Origin: RGIG4079 sp045596365
GTDB lineage: Bacteria > Bacteroidota > Bacteroidia > Bacteroidales > Muribaculaceae
Length of the DNA: 64,000 nucleotides
Direction: 5' to 3'
Assembly: GCA_045596365.1 (NCBI GenBank)
Contig: JAZOCE010000009.1
Coordinates: 1 to 64,000, forward strand
Each line of letters opens with the position of its first letter. The stretch's first letter is position 1. The position numbers and the translations under genes are program-made. Shown piece after piece: positions 26,454-36,781 of this stretch. The notes under the pieces were generated by a model. The model was given only the letters and a program-made list of their open reading frames with translations, had not been told where the DNA came from and did not search any database.

Positions 26454-27548
26454 ATGAGTAACCGCAGAAAATTTTTAAAAGACATTGCTGCCGTGGGAGC
26501 TTCTGCTTTTGCGGCTCAAGCATTAATGAGCTGTTGCGATACAAGCGACAAAGAAAAAGCTCGCATTGCAGCAGCTGCTGACGAAGCAAATTGGTTAGTA
26601 CCGAAAAACGAAGGGTTAAAAATCACAGGGACATTCCTCGATGAAATCTCCCACGATATTCCCCATCAAAACTGGGGGATGAAAGAATGGGATCAAGATT
26701 TCCAACACATGAAAGCTATTGGCATCGATACAGTTATCATGATTCGTTCTGGATACCGCAAATTTATAACTTACAATTCCCCATATCTATTAAAGAAAGG
26801 ATGTTATAAGCCATCACAAGACTTGCTTGAAATGTTCTTGACTCTTGCCGATAAATATAACATGAAATTCTATTTTGGATTGTATGACTCAGGTCGTTAC
26901 TGGGACACCGGTGACTTGTCATGGGAGATTGAAGACAACAAATATGTAATTGACGAAGTGTGGCAAAACTACGGTAGCAAGCACAAGAGCTTCCAAGGGT
27001 GGTATATCAGCGGTGAAATCAGCCGACAAACAAAAGGTGCCATCGAAGCATTCCACGCAATGGGTAAACAATGTAAAGATGTTTCTGGTGGACTTCCAAC
27101 ATTCATCTCTCCATGGATTGATGGAAAAAAAGCTGTTATGGCATCAGGTTCTGCATTAACTAAAGAACAAGCTGTATCTGTTCAAGAACATGAACGCGAA
27201 TGGGGCGAAATCTTTGATGGAATTCATGATGTTGTTGACGCATGTGCTTTCCAAGATGGTCAAATCGATTATGACGAACTTGATGCATTCTTCGAAGTTA
27301 ACAAACGTCTTGCTGACAAATATGGTATGCAATGCTGGACCAATGCTGAATCTTTTGACCGCGACATGCCAATTAAATTCTTCCCTATCAAGTTTGACAA
27401 ACTTCGCTTGAAACTTGAAGCAGCTAAGCGTGCAGGCTATGATAAAGCTATCACTTTTGAATTCAGCCACTTCATGTCTCCACAATCAGCCTACTTGCAA
27501 GCAGGACATTTATATGATCGTTACAAAGAATATTTTGGCATTAAATAA
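26454..27548 (+). CDS. DUF4434 glycoside-hydrolase-like barrel protein, Tat-exported lipoprotein
   Basis: The 364-residue protein opens with a twin-arginine signal (SNRRKFLKD) that ends in a lipobox-like ALMSC (Cys about 27). It is probably exported folded, perhaps with a cofactor or metal. The rest is a DUF4434 domain (PF14488), a predicted TIM barrel related to glycoside hydrolases: GTFLDEISHDIPHQNWG, DTVIMIRSGYRKF, FYFGLYDSG, GWYISGEIS (possible catalytic Glu) and ECAFQDG-like QDGQIDYDEL. Enzymatic activity of the family is unproven. The PUL contains a second DUF4434 gene at its far end. Confidence 0.85.
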   Translation: MSNRRKFLKDIAAVGASAFAAQALMSCCDTSDKEKARIAAAADEANWLVPKNEGLKITGTFLDEISHDIPHQNWGMKEWDQDFQHMKAIGIDTVIMIRSGYRKFITYNSPYLLKKGCYKPSQDLLEMFLTLADKYNMKFYFGLYDSGRYWDTGDLSWEIEDNKYVIDEVWQNYGSKHKSFQGWYISGEISRQTKGAIEAFHAMGKQCKDVSGGLPTFISPWIDGKKAVMASGSALTKEQAVSVQEHEREWGEIFDGIHDVVDACAFQDGQIDYDELDAFFEVNKRLADKYGMQCWTNAESFDRDMPIKFFPIKFDKLRLKLEAAKRAGYDKAITFEFSHFMSPQSAYLQAGHLYDRYKEYFGIK

Positions 27549-27560
27549 TAAACACGCATC

Positions 27561-28964
27561 ATGAAACAAAAAGTTCATTTCGGATATTTATTATTTCTAT
27601 CATTTGTAGCTGCATGGGGAGGGTTCCTATTTGGTTACGATGAAGCAGTAATTTCAGGTACAATCTCTGAAGTATCGACACAATTCAATCTCAATGATGG
27701 AATGAAAGGATGGTTTGTCTCAAGCGCATTACTTGGAGCAATCATCGGTGTGATTTTTGGTGGAGCACTTGGTGACAACATTGGACGTAAAAAAACAATG
27801 ATATTATCAGCTCTACTATTTACCGTTTCAATGATTGGATGTGCTATCAGTGGAACATTCATCGAACTTGTACTTTATCGCATTGTAGGTGGTATGGGTA
27901 TCGGGTTGGCGTCAATTGTATGTCCGCTATACATTTCTGAAATTTCAGTACCTCAACACCGCGGACTATTGGTATCTCTTTACCAACTTGCGGTAACAAT
28001 AGGTGTAGTTGCGGCATATATCATTAACGACCAACTATTAAGCTTGGCACAAGAAGGTGAAGCACTTGGCAATTTCTTTGATAAGATATTCATTACCGAA
28101 TATTGGAGAGGAATGTTAGGAATGGGTGTTGTTCCTTCATTATTCTTCCTTATTATAGTAATGTGTATCCCTGAAAGTCCACGTTGGCTCATCACTAAAG
28201 ATAAAATCTCTCATGCTGAAAACATTTTCGGTCGCATATACTATACTAAAGAAGATGTGAGCGCACAAATTGCGGCTACTCAAGAAGTGAGTAGGAACTC
28301 AGGTAACGAAAAATCAGAGTTTAAACTATTATTCCAACCAGGCATCTTCAAAGCATTGATTATCGGTATGGCAATTGCCATACTTGGTCAATTCATGGGA
28401 GTAAATGCAGTACTTTACTACGGACCAGAAATCTTCAAAGGCGCAGGGCTTGCAAGTGACGACGCATTGTTCTATCAAGTAATCGTAGGTCTTGCCAACA
28501 TGATTACAACAGTTCTTGCAATGTTCATCATCGACAAAATCGGTCGCAAGAAACTCATCTATTATGGTGTATCGGGAATGATTGTTTCACTCTTGTTAAT
28601 TGCAGCATACTTTATTTGGGGCGAAGCAATGAACATCTCAAGCTACTACTTGCTTGTATTCTTCGTGCTTTACATCGTGTGTTGTGCCGGTTCAATTTGC
28701 GCAGTTGTTTGGGTTATCCTCAGCGAAATGTATCCCATCAAGGTGCGTGCCGTTGCAATGTCAATTGCAAGCTTTGCATTGTGGATTGGGACATTCCTCA
28801 TCGGACAGCTAACACCCTGGTTATTAACCAATATAACGCCACAAGGGACATTCTTGCTATTTGCAATATGCTGTATTCCTTACATGCTCATCATGTGGAA
28901 AGCAGTCCCTGAAACAACAGGAAAATCACTTGAAGAAATTGAGAAATATTGGACAAAAAAGTAA
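27561..28964 (+). CDS. Sugar-porter family MFS transporter
   Basis: Inner-membrane H+-coupled monosaccharide symporter of 467 residues with 12 predicted helices. Family signatures are GGFLFGYDEAVISG in helix 1, DNIGRKKTM after helix 2, RIVGGMGIGLAS, the central PESPRWL and the C-terminal PETTGKSLEEIE. XylE/GalP-type transporters carry hexoses or pentoses. Here it probably brings the end product of periplasmic digestion (a HexNAc or hexose) to the cytoplasmic epimerase encoded next. Confidence 0.93.
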   Translation: MKQKVHFGYLLFLSFVAAWGGFLFGYDEAVISGTISEVSTQFNLNDGMKGWFVSSALLGAIIGVIFGGALGDNIGRKKTMILSALLFTVSMIGCAISGTFIELVLYRIVGGMGIGLASIVCPLYISEISVPQHRGLLVSLYQLAVTIGVVAAYIINDQLLSLAQEGEALGNFFDKIFITEYWRGMLGMGVVPSLFFLIIVMCIPESPRWLITKDKISHAENIFGRIYYTKEDVSAQIAATQEVSRNSGNEKSEFKLLFQPGIFKALIIGMAIAILGQFMGVNAVLYYGPEIFKGAGLASDDALFYQVIVGLANMITTVLAMFIIDKIGRKKLIYYGVSGMIVSLLLIAAYFIWGEAMNISSYYLLVFFVLYIVCCAGSICAVVWVILSEMYPIKVRAVAMSIASFALWIGTFLIGQLTPWLLTNITPQGTFLLFAICCIPYMLIMWKAVPETTGKSLEEIEKYWTKK

Positions 28965-28993
28965 CATATACTATACTATAACTAATATAAATA

Positions 28994-30157
28994 ATGGATT
29001 TTAAACAATTAGCAGAACAGTACAAAACCGAACTACTTGATTCGGTACTTCCTTTCTGGCTTGAAAAATCTCAAGACAAAGAGTTTGGCGGATTTTTCAC
29101 ATGCCTTGATAGAGAAGGGAATGTCTTTGACACCGATAAATTTATCTGGTTACAAGGGCGCGAGGTGTGGATGTTCTCTATGCTCTACAACAAAGTGGAA
29201 AAACGCCAAGAATGGCTTGATGCAGCAATTCAAGGTGGAGAATTCCTCAAAAAATATGGGCATGACGGCAATTACAACTGGTATTTCTCTCTAACTCGCG
29301 AGGGTAAACCACTTGTAGAGCCCTACAACATCTTCTCCTACACTTTTGCAACAATGGCTTTTGGTCAATTAAGCATCGCAACCGGCAACAAAGAATATGC
29401 CGAGATTGCTAAAAAGACTTTTGACATTGTATTATCTAAAGTTGATAACCCTAAAGGAAAATGGAATAAAATCCATCCGGGTACACGCTCGTTGAAAAAC
29501 TTTGCATTACCAATGATTCTTTGTAACCTTGCTCTTGAAATAGAGCCTCTTTTAGACGAAGAATTCATGAAAAAGACAATTGATGTGTGTATTCACGAAG
29601 TAATGGATGTATTCTTACGCCCTGAACTCGGTGGACTCGTTGTAGAAAATGTAGCCGAAGACGGTTCTTTGGTTGACTGCATGGACGGACGCCATATGAA
29701 CCCTGGACATGCCATTGAAGCAATGTGGTTTATCATGGACCTTGGCAAACGCCTAAACCGTCCTGAACTCATTGAAAAAGCCAAAGACACTGCTATACGC
29801 ATGGCTGAATATGGCTGGGACAAAGAGCATGGTGGTATTTTCTATTTCATGGACCTAAAAGGACACCCCACTCAAGAACTTGAATGGGATCAAAAACTAT
29901 GGTGGGTACACATTGAAACTCTCATCTCAATGATTAAAGGATATCAACTCACAAAAGATCCTCGTTGTCTTGAATGGTTTGAGCGTGTACACAACTACAC
30001 ATGGGAACATTTCAAAGACCAAGAACATCCTGAATGGTTTGGTTATCTAAATCGTCAAGGAGAGGTGTTACTCAACCTTAAAGGTGGTAAATGGAAAGGA
30101 TGTTTCCACGTTCCTCGCGGACTATACCAATGTTGGCAAATTTTAGAAACACTCTAA
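28994..30157 (+). CDS. N-acylglucosamine 2-epimerase family protein
   Basis: Cytoplasmic (no signal peptide) 387-residue (alpha/alpha)6-barrel enzyme of the AGE family (PF07221). Members interconvert GlcNAc and ManNAc, or epimerise/isomerise other sugars including cellobiose and mannose. Conserved pieces are WLQGREVWMF near the N-terminus, GRHMNPGHAIEAMW with a catalytic-type His, LWWVHIETL with the second His, and WKGCFHVPRGLYQCW at the end. With a GH20 and a SASA in the same operon, GlcNAc/ManNAc is the most sensible substrate, but sequence alone does not prove it. Confidence 0.9.
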   Translation: MDFKQLAEQYKTELLDSVLPFWLEKSQDKEFGGFFTCLDREGNVFDTDKFIWLQGREVWMFSMLYNKVEKRQEWLDAAIQGGEFLKKYGHDGNYNWYFSLTREGKPLVEPYNIFSYTFATMAFGQLSIATGNKEYAEIAKKTFDIVLSKVDNPKGKWNKIHPGTRSLKNFALPMILCNLALEIEPLLDEEFMKKTIDVCIHEVMDVFLRPELGGLVVENVAEDGSLVDCMDGRHMNPGHAIEAMWFIMDLGKRLNRPELIEKAKDTAIRMAEYGWDKEHGGIFYFMDLKGHPTQELEWDQKLWWVHIETLISMIKGYQLTKDPRCLEWFERVHNYTWEHFKDQEHPEWFGYLNRQGEVLLNLKGGKWKGCFHVPRGLYQCWQILETL

Positions 30158-30160
30158 TTT

Positions 30161-30173
30161 AATATTAACTAAC
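30161..30173 (+). promoter_or_regulatory. Third copy of the ROK-site-like motif before susC
   Basis: AATATTAACTAAC differs by one base from the 3' part of the candidate operator AAAATATTTACTAAC. It lies in the 30-base gap before the susC-like start. In such AT-rich DNA chance is possible. Confidence 0.25.
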
Positions 30174-30187
30174 AAATCTCAATTATT

Positions 30188-33100
30188 ATGGAGTCTAACT
30201 CAAAATCAACAAGCACATTGCGACGCATGTTCGTTGCTATGTTGCTAATGGTTGCAATTCCGGCTATCGGTTTTGCACAAAAAGCGATTTCGGGTACAGT
30301 AACCGATGAATTGGGAGAGCCATTGATTGGCGTTAGCGTTACCGTAAAAGGTACATCTGTAGGTGTAAGTACTGACCTTGATGGTAAGTACACCGTACAA
30401 GCTCGCGAAGGCCAAACAATCAACTTCTCTTACGTCGGCATGGATCCTGTCGCAGTTAAAGTGGGTAACCAATCGGTTATCAATGTAACCATGCAACAAA
30501 ATGCAGAAAACCTTGATGAGGTAGTTGTTGTAGGTTATGGTAAACAAAAGAAATCTTCAATCACAGGTGCTGTATCAGCAATCAAAGGTGATGAGCTATT
30601 GGCTGCTCCTTCTACCCAGCTAACTCAAATGCTTGGTGGTAAAGTTGCCGGTATTTCTTCTATCCAAACTTCAGGTGAGCCTGGTGTTGACCAAGCATCT
30701 TTGAGAATTCGTGGTTCAAGCAAGGCTGTTACCTACATCGTTGATGGTGTTCCCCGCTCTATCGACGAAATCGATCCTAACGACATTGCAAGCCTTTCTG
30801 TTTTGAAAGATGCTGCCGCAACTGCCGTTTATGGTCTTAACGCTGCCGGTGGTGTTATCATCGTTACTACAAAAAAAGGTTCTGAAGGTAAACCTCGTGT
30901 AACTTATGATGGGTCTGTGGGTGTATCTATGAATGCCAACTTCCCTAAATTCATGAATGGTCTCCAATTCATGAACTATTACAACATGGCTGACATGATG
31001 GACCAATTGGCAAGCGGACAAATCACTGATCGTTCTCAATACCAACCTAAGTACACTCAAGAAATGTTCCAATTGGTATCTAATGGTGATCCAACTGACG
31101 GATACCACGATTACAACTATATTGATGAAGTATTTGGTACAGGTACAACTACTAAGCACACTCTTTCTATGCAAGGTGGTACTGACACACACAACTACTA
31201 TGCTTCAATCGGTTACTTGGGACAAGAAGGTAACATTGACAACTTTGACTACAACCGTTACTCAATGCGTTTTAACTTAGAGTCTAAACTTGCTAAGTAT
31301 TGGACATTGACAATGGGCGCTTCAGGTTTCGTTTCTGATCGCTCTCAACCCGGTTATGACTCAGGTGGTGCCGACAACGGTACTTATGAAGCAGGTTACA
31401 TGTCTATTGCAAAACAAACTATTGCAATGCACCCCTATCTTGCTCCTAAGGTAGATGACATTTACACAGGTATCTGTTCTAATAACCTTTCTGTGCCAAA
31501 CAGCCCTCTTGCTGCCATCTATGAATCAGGTTACAAGAAAACTAACTCTCTTGACTTGCGTTCAAACATCTCTTTGCAATTTGACTTCCCATGGGTAAAA
31601 GGCCTTTCTGCCAAAGTTACCGGAGCTTATGACTACGCTAACTCTCGCAACAAAAACCTTTCTACACCATTCAAAGTAAATCAATACGACAAAGTGGGTG
31701 GTACATTCACTGTTGTTAATGGTGAAAAAGGAACATCAGTAAAAGTTGGTGAAGGTTCTACTTACTCACAACAACTTCTTGGTCAATTCCAATTGAACTA
31801 TGACAACACTTTCAACAAAGTACACAATGTATCAGCATTGGCTTTGCTTGAAATGCGTGAAAACAAATCAAACTCTCACTCAGCTTATGCTAAAGACCTT
31901 GATTTCCCTGAACTTCCTGAACTTGGAATGGGAACAATGGAAAGCATCGGTGGTTGGAGCAATAAATCTCGCATGATGGGTTATGTGTTCCGCGCAAGCT
32001 ACAACTACGATTCAAAATATTTTGTAGAATTCAGTGGCCGTTACGACGGTTCTTACAAGTTCTCAGGTAACGTTTCTGACAAACGTTGGGCATTCTTCCC
32101 CTCTGGATCTGTTGCATGGCGCATCACTCAAGAAAGCTTCATGGAATCTACTCGTTCATGGTTGGATGACTTGAAACTTCGTGCTTCTGTCGGCCTGATT
32201 GGTGACGACTCAGGTTCTGCTGCTTATGCATTCTTGAGCACATACGCATTCGGTAACAAATTGTTCCTTGACAATACTACAGTTAACTCACTTTACCTTC
32301 AATATATCGCCAATCCTAACTTGACATGGACTAAAACTCGTTCATGGAACTGGGGTTTTGATGCAACAATGTGGGGTGGTAAACTTGGTATCGAATTCGA
32401 TGCATTCTACAACTACACTTATGACATTCTTCAATCTCTTGGTTCTAACTATCCACCATCAATGGGAGGTTATCACCCATCATATGCCAACTTAGGTGCT
32501 ACTGACGCTCGCGGTATTGACATCTTGATTACTCACCGTCACAAATTTGACGTTGCAGGTAAACCATTCAACTACTCAATCGCAGCTAACCTATCATGGG
32601 CTGAAAACCGTTGGATTAAATATCCTGACGCTGCCAACATCCCTGAATGGCAAAAAGTTACAGGCACAAGCTTGAACGCTACTTATGGTTGGGTTGCTGA
32701 CGGTCTTTTCCGTTCAGAAGAAGAGATTGACAACTCTGCATGGTTTGGTACTCGTCCTAACGTGGGTGACATCAAGTATGTTGACCGCAATGGTGACGGT
32801 AAGATCGACTGGGATGACCGCGGTCGCATCGGTGACGGTCTTCGCCCGGAAATCACATTTGGTCTTAACTTAGCTGCTGAATGGAATGGCATTGATATCA
32901 ATGCTCAATTCACAGGCGGTGCTAAATTTGACGTATCTATGACAGGTACCTACTACAACGGTTATGACGACAACACTATCTGGACTCAAACATTCAAAGA
33001 AGGTGGTAACTCTCCTTTATTCCTTGTCACAAATGCTTGGAATCTCGACAATCCTAATGGTTCAATGCCTCGTTTGACAACAGGTAACACCGGACATGGT

Positions 33101-33361
33101 AGCGACAATGGTCTCGCTTCTACATTCTGGTTCCGCAAAGGTGACTACGTGCGCTTGAAATCAGCTCAAATCGGTTACACATTCCCTAAAAAATGGATGA
33201 GCAAAGCTGGTATCGAAAAACTTCGCGTTTATGTTGAAGGTTCTAACCTCTTCACTCTCGATGACCTACCCAGCGGATTTGACCCTGAGTCTCCTGAAGT
33301 TAACAACGGTTACTATCCACAACAACGCACCATCATGGGTGGTTTGACTCTAACTTTCTAA
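30188..33361 (+). CDS. SusC/RagA-family TonB-dependent receptor of the PUL
   Basis: Outer-membrane importer of 1057 residues for the oligosaccharide of this locus. It has a signal peptide (about 1-30, ending GFAQK), a carboxypeptidase-regulatory-like domain (ISGTVTDELGEPLIGVSV), the Ton-box-like DEVVVVGYG, a plug (LRIRGSSKAVTYIVDG to IVTTKKG) and a barrel ending GGLTLTF. It has no STN domain. Codons are biased to GGT, AAC, ATC and CGT/CGC compared with the surrounding genes, which suggests high expression. It pairs with the SusD-like gene 12 bases downstream. Confidence 0.96.
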   Translation: MESNSKSTSTLRRMFVAMLLMVAIPAIGFAQKAISGTVTDELGEPLIGVSVTVKGTSVGVSTDLDGKYTVQAREGQTINFSYVGMDPVAVKVGNQSVINVTMQQNAENLDEVVVVGYGKQKKSSITGAVSAIKGDELLAAPSTQLTQMLGGKVAGISSIQTSGEPGVDQASLRIRGSSKAVTYIVDGVPRSIDEIDPNDIASLSVLKDAAATAVYGLNAAGGVIIVTTKKGSEGKPRVTYDGSVGVSMNANFPKFMNGLQFMNYYNMADMMDQLASGQITDRSQYQPKYTQEMFQLVSNGDPTDGYHDYNYIDEVFGTGTTTKHTLSMQGGTDTHNYYASIGYLGQEGNIDNFDYNRYSMRFNLESKLAKYWTLTMGASGFVSDRSQPGYDSGGADNGTYEAGYMSIAKQTIAMHPYLAPKVDDIYTGICSNNLSVPNSPLAAIYESGYKKTNSLDLRSNISLQFDFPWVKGLSAKVTGAYDYANSRNKNLSTPFKVNQYDKVGGTFTVVNGEKGTSVKVGEGSTYSQQLLGQFQLNYDNTFNKVHNVSALALLEMRENKSNSHSAYAKDLDFPELPELGMGTMESIGGWSNKSRMMGYVFRASYNYDSKYFVEFSGRYDGSYKFSGNVSDKRWAFFPSGSVAWRITQESFMESTRSWLDDLKLRASVGLIGDDSGSAAYAFLSTYAFGNKLFLDNTTVNSLYLQYIANPNLTWTKTRSWNWGFDATMWGGKLGIEFDAFYNYTYDILQSLGSNYPPSMGGYHPSYANLGATDARGIDILITHRHKFDVAGKPFNYSIAANLSWAENRWIKYPDAANIPEWQKVTGTSLNATYGWVADGLFRSEEEIDNSAWFGTRPNVGDIKYVDRNGDGKIDWDDRGRIGDGLRPEITFGLNLAAEWNGIDINAQFTGGAKFDVSMTGTYYNGYDDNTIWTQTFKEGGNSPLFLVTNAWNLDNPNGSMPRLTTGNTGHGSDNGLASTFWFRKGDYVRLKSAQIGYTFPKKWMSKAGIEKLRVYVEGSNLFTLDDLPSGFDPESPEVNNGYYPQQRTIMGGLTLTF

Positions 33362-33373
33362 CACATTAGACCA

Positions 33374-35047
33374 ATGAAAACAAAATTTAATATATTACTT
33401 TTAACGCTTGCTGCAGCAATGCCGTTGGTGTCGTGTGATGATTATCTTGATACCACCCCCACCGACTCTGCATCAGATAAACTTATCTGGAGCAACTATG
33501 AATATGCTCAGTTGCAAGCCAACTATATGTATGAAGACGTTCAATACATCGGTACATATGGTACAGGATATGGTTGCTCAAGAGACTGTTCTATAGGTCT
33601 ATCTGAAGCCTTGACTGACCTATTCAAATATGGTGGTTACAACTACACTTCTCTTAACCGTATCCCAAGCGAAATGGCTTATGGCGGTGTTTCGACCTTG
33701 ACAAATGGTTATGTAGATACCTATCTTGGAGCATGGGGAACAATGTATAAATACATCGCTACTGCTAACCAAAGCATCGCCAACCTCAAAAAGTATGGTA
33801 CATTTGCTGAAGACCAAAAAGCTGAAATCGAAGCTGAATTCCGTTTCTTCCGCGCATTGTACTATTCTATATTGGCAAAACGCTATCCTCAATTGATTAT
33901 TTACACTGAAAATCTTGATGAATATCAAAAAGATAAAGGTACATCTCCTGTATCTGAAGCTTATGAACTCATCTACCAAGACTTGATGTTTGCAGGTGAA
34001 AACCTTCCTGTTTCAATCACTCCTAACGGGCGTTTGACTTCTGGTGCTGCTTATGCTCTTCTTTCTCGCGTGATGCTTTATGCTGAACGTTGGGCTGATG
34101 CCAAAGCAGCGGCTGAAGAAGTAATGAAACAAGGTTATTCAATGCCTGCAAGCCTTGAAACTCCATTTACCAATGGTGGTGAAGGTGCAATATTCCAAAT
34201 CTGTTTTGACTTGACTGCTAAAACTCACCAATTCGATGCTTACTATTCTCCCGGTGGTGACAAAGCGGCTTATGGCAACCCTGTAAGCGGTGGCTATGGC
34301 TGTCCTACTCAAGAAATGGTTGAATCATTTGAAAAGGCTGGTGGTACTAAAGTTGACTGGACAAGATGGCACAATGAGGCCGGTACTAACGACACTCCTC
34401 CATATGCTCAACTTGAGCCACGTTTCCACCACACTATCCTTTACAACGGAGCTACATGGAAAGATCGCACTATCGAATCATATGTTGGTGGTGCCGACGG
34501 ATGGCTTGAATGGATGAAAGGCGACATGTGTGATGGAAAATCTACAACAGGTTACTATTTGCGCAAACTTGTTGACGAAAACAACATGTTTGCTGATGGT
34601 GCTAAGAGTACTAAACCTTACACATTCATTCGCTATGCCGAAGTTCTTCTTAACTATGCTGAAGCTTGCTACATGTTAGGTGAAACTGCCGAAGCATTGG
34701 CTAAAGTTAATGACGTGCGCACTCGTCCTGCTGTAGGTCTTCCTGCATTGACTGTTTCAGGTGAAAACATCATGAACGCTATTCGTCAAGAACGCAAAGT
34801 GGAACTTGCTTACGAAGGTCACTACTATTGGGATATGCGTCGTTGGAGACTTGCTCACACAGCATTTACCGGAGTTCGTGCTCATGGTCTTAAGATTGAA
34901 AAAAATGCTAATGGCTCATTCACTTACTTCTATGTAACTGTTGATGACCAAGACCGCAACTTCCCTGAAAAAATGTATAGCTGCCCTATACCTGAAAGCG
35001 AATTGGATAACAACAAGGAGATTACCCAAATAGCTGCTTGGAACTAA
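33374..35047 (+). CDS. SusD/RagB-family glycan-binding lipoprotein of the PUL
   Basis: Surface lipoprotein of 557 residues that caps the SusC-like receptor. The lipobox is PLVSC (about C21), followed by DD. SusD features are the N-terminal helical TPR region (AEFRFFRALYYSILAKRYPQL), AYALLSRVMLYAERWADAKAAAEEV, and the C-terminal EIRQERKVELAYEGHYYWDMRRWRLAHTAF-type motif followed by YSCPIPESELDNNKEITQ. All parts are intact. The same high-expression codon bias as susC is visible. Confidence 0.95.
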   Translation: MKTKFNILLLTLAAAMPLVSCDDYLDTTPTDSASDKLIWSNYEYAQLQANYMYEDVQYIGTYGTGYGCSRDCSIGLSEALTDLFKYGGYNYTSLNRIPSEMAYGGVSTLTNGYVDTYLGAWGTMYKYIATANQSIANLKKYGTFAEDQKAEIEAEFRFFRALYYSILAKRYPQLIIYTENLDEYQKDKGTSPVSEAYELIYQDLMFAGENLPVSITPNGRLTSGAAYALLSRVMLYAERWADAKAAAEEVMKQGYSMPASLETPFTNGGEGAIFQICFDLTAKTHQFDAYYSPGGDKAAYGNPVSGGYGCPTQEMVESFEKAGGTKVDWTRWHNEAGTNDTPPYAQLEPRFHHTILYNGATWKDRTIESYVGGADGWLEWMKGDMCDGKSTTGYYLRKLVDENNMFADGAKSTKPYTFIRYAEVLLNYAEACYMLGETAEALAKVNDVRTRPAVGLPALTVSGENIMNAIRQERKVELAYEGHYYWDMRRWRLAHTAFTGVRAHGLKIEKNANGSFTYFYVTVDDQDRNFPEKMYSCPIPESELDNNKEITQIAAWN

Positions 35048-35065
35048 TATTAAAATTAAATTGAT

Positions 35066-36766
35066 ATGAAAAAGAATATATTATATCTTTTAGCGCTGGT
35101 TATGTTGGTAGCTACATCTTCTTGTGAAGATCCAAAATATGTTGCACCAACTGCCGACCGTCAAGGTCTCACCAGCTTGACAGCCATTTTCACTTCCGGT
35201 CCATTTGTTGACCAAGAAATGGCTCGCTTGGAAATCGGGGAAGAAATGCCTGATCGTTTGGTTATTCCTGTACCCTGGTTCTACCCTGTTACATCTGATG
35301 ATGAAACAACTCCATACATGACTAACGTACGCGTTCAAGCGGCTTTAGCTCCTAACTGTTTCATCGAACCTGCGTTGACTATTCTTGACTTGACTCAAGA
35401 AAATCAATTCACTTACACTGATGCTGAAGGTAACAAAAAGAACATCATTATCACCGGTGAACGCGTTAAATCAAACGCTTGTGAACTAATGACATTTGCT
35501 GTTCTTGATCCTGCTCTCAATGGGATCATCGACAAGGCTAATAAGAAAGTTTCTTTGATTTCTGCCGATGACCTTAGTGCGGTATTTGCGTCTTATGAAG
35601 TTTCAGCTCACGCTACAATTTCTCCTGACCCTGCAGTTGAAGCTGTTAACATCAACGAACCTCTTACTCTTACAGTAACTGCTCATGACGGTGTAACAAA
35701 AGCTGAATACATCGTGCTTAAAGAAGTTCCTGAAAAGATCGAATCAGGTTTTGTTAAAGAAAGCGTTGAGCAATTGTTTAACCTTGATCCAGTATCTAAC
35801 ATCGGATTACCTGCATTTGATCAAATGGTGGGTCCATCATTGGCGGCATTGCAAGGCAAAGTAGTAATCTGCTTGGGCGATGGTAGCACTCCTATCTATG
35901 TTAACGGTCTTACAGGTGTTAAGATGGGTGAAATCAACCTTGGCTCAGCTGTTGCAGGTAGTGTAACAAATGACGAAGCTGAAAACTTGCTCATCGTAAA
36001 CAAAGCTCTTGGCAAAGAAACTGTAAACATCTATCGCACTAAATCTGTTACTGAAGCTCCTACATTGTTCTATACATTTAGCAATCCTTCAAGCTTCCCA
36101 TTAGGAGCTAAGATGAAAGTCATCGGTAACATCGATACTGAAGCTGTCATCATGTTTACTAATGAAGGTATTGACGGAGTATCTTCATGTAACGAAGTTA
36201 CTGTTCTTGCAGTACAAGGTGGTCAAGTTGTTGCAGTTGAAAATAAAGCTATCCCTGGCATGGCTTGGGGTTCTGCTCCAGTAAATACAGCTACTGTAGT
36301 TGCTGCTTCAGCTACTGATCTTAATGCTGGTTGCTTCTTGTCTTACTATCCTTCATACTCTCAACTTGCATGGGTTAATGCCGATGGTTCTGTATACGCA
36401 TCTGTTGGCTCTGACATGACAGGATGGGGATTGAATCCTAACTGTCTTGACTCTAAACGTTTCAACAATGTTAACTACATGGCATTGTTCGTTGTGAGCC
36501 ACTTCCCGGCATGGGGTATGGGTCCGCAATTGTATCTATACAATGTAAACGACCGTAGCAAATTCACCGGTACAAATGTAACTGACGTTGCTTGTCTTGA
36601 ACTCACTAACCAAGCTATCACTTGGTATCAAACAGGTTCTTACTCTGTTGCATCAGGTGACGTGGTTATTGCACCAAGTGCTGATGGATTTAAACTATAC
36701 ATCTACTACTACGACCACAATTCACAAGTATTTGGGGCCTACGTAGCTGACTGTATTAAAGACTAA
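35066..36766 (+). CDS. DUF5018-like surface lipoprotein (SusE/F position)
   Basis: The 566 residues begin with a lipoprotein signal (lipobox ATSSC, about C20, then ED). An N-terminal beta domain resembles DUF5018 (RQGLTSLTAIFTSG, VIPVPWFYP, FTYTDAEGN) and is followed by an Ig-like segment (about 180-235) and a long repetitive beta region (about 270-560) that could be a propeller. In PULs the gene after susD usually encodes a surface glycan-binding protein (SusE/SusF-like), and that is the most likely role here. No catalytic motif is seen. Confidence 0.75.
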   Translation: MKKNILYLLALVMLVATSSCEDPKYVAPTADRQGLTSLTAIFTSGPFVDQEMARLEIGEEMPDRLVIPVPWFYPVTSDDETTPYMTNVRVQAALAPNCFIEPALTILDLTQENQFTYTDAEGNKKNIIITGERVKSNACELMTFAVLDPALNGIIDKANKKVSLISADDLSAVFASYEVSAHATISPDPAVEAVNINEPLTLTVTAHDGVTKAEYIVLKEVPEKIESGFVKESVEQLFNLDPVSNIGLPAFDQMVGPSLAALQGKVVICLGDGSTPIYVNGLTGVKMGEINLGSAVAGSVTNDEAENLLIVNKALGKETVNIYRTKSVTEAPTLFYTFSNPSSFPLGAKMKVIGNIDTEAVIMFTNEGIDGVSSCNEVTVLAVQGGQVVAVENKAIPGMAWGSAPVNTATVVAASATDLNAGCFLSYYPSYSQLAWVNADGSVYASVGSDMTGWGLNPNCLDSKRFNNVNYMALFVVSHFPAWGMGPQLYLYNVNDRSKFTGTNVTDVACLELTNQAITWYQTGSYSVASGDVVIAPSADGFKLYIYYYDHNSQVFGAYVADCIKD

Positions 36767-36781
36767 TTAATACTAAACTTC

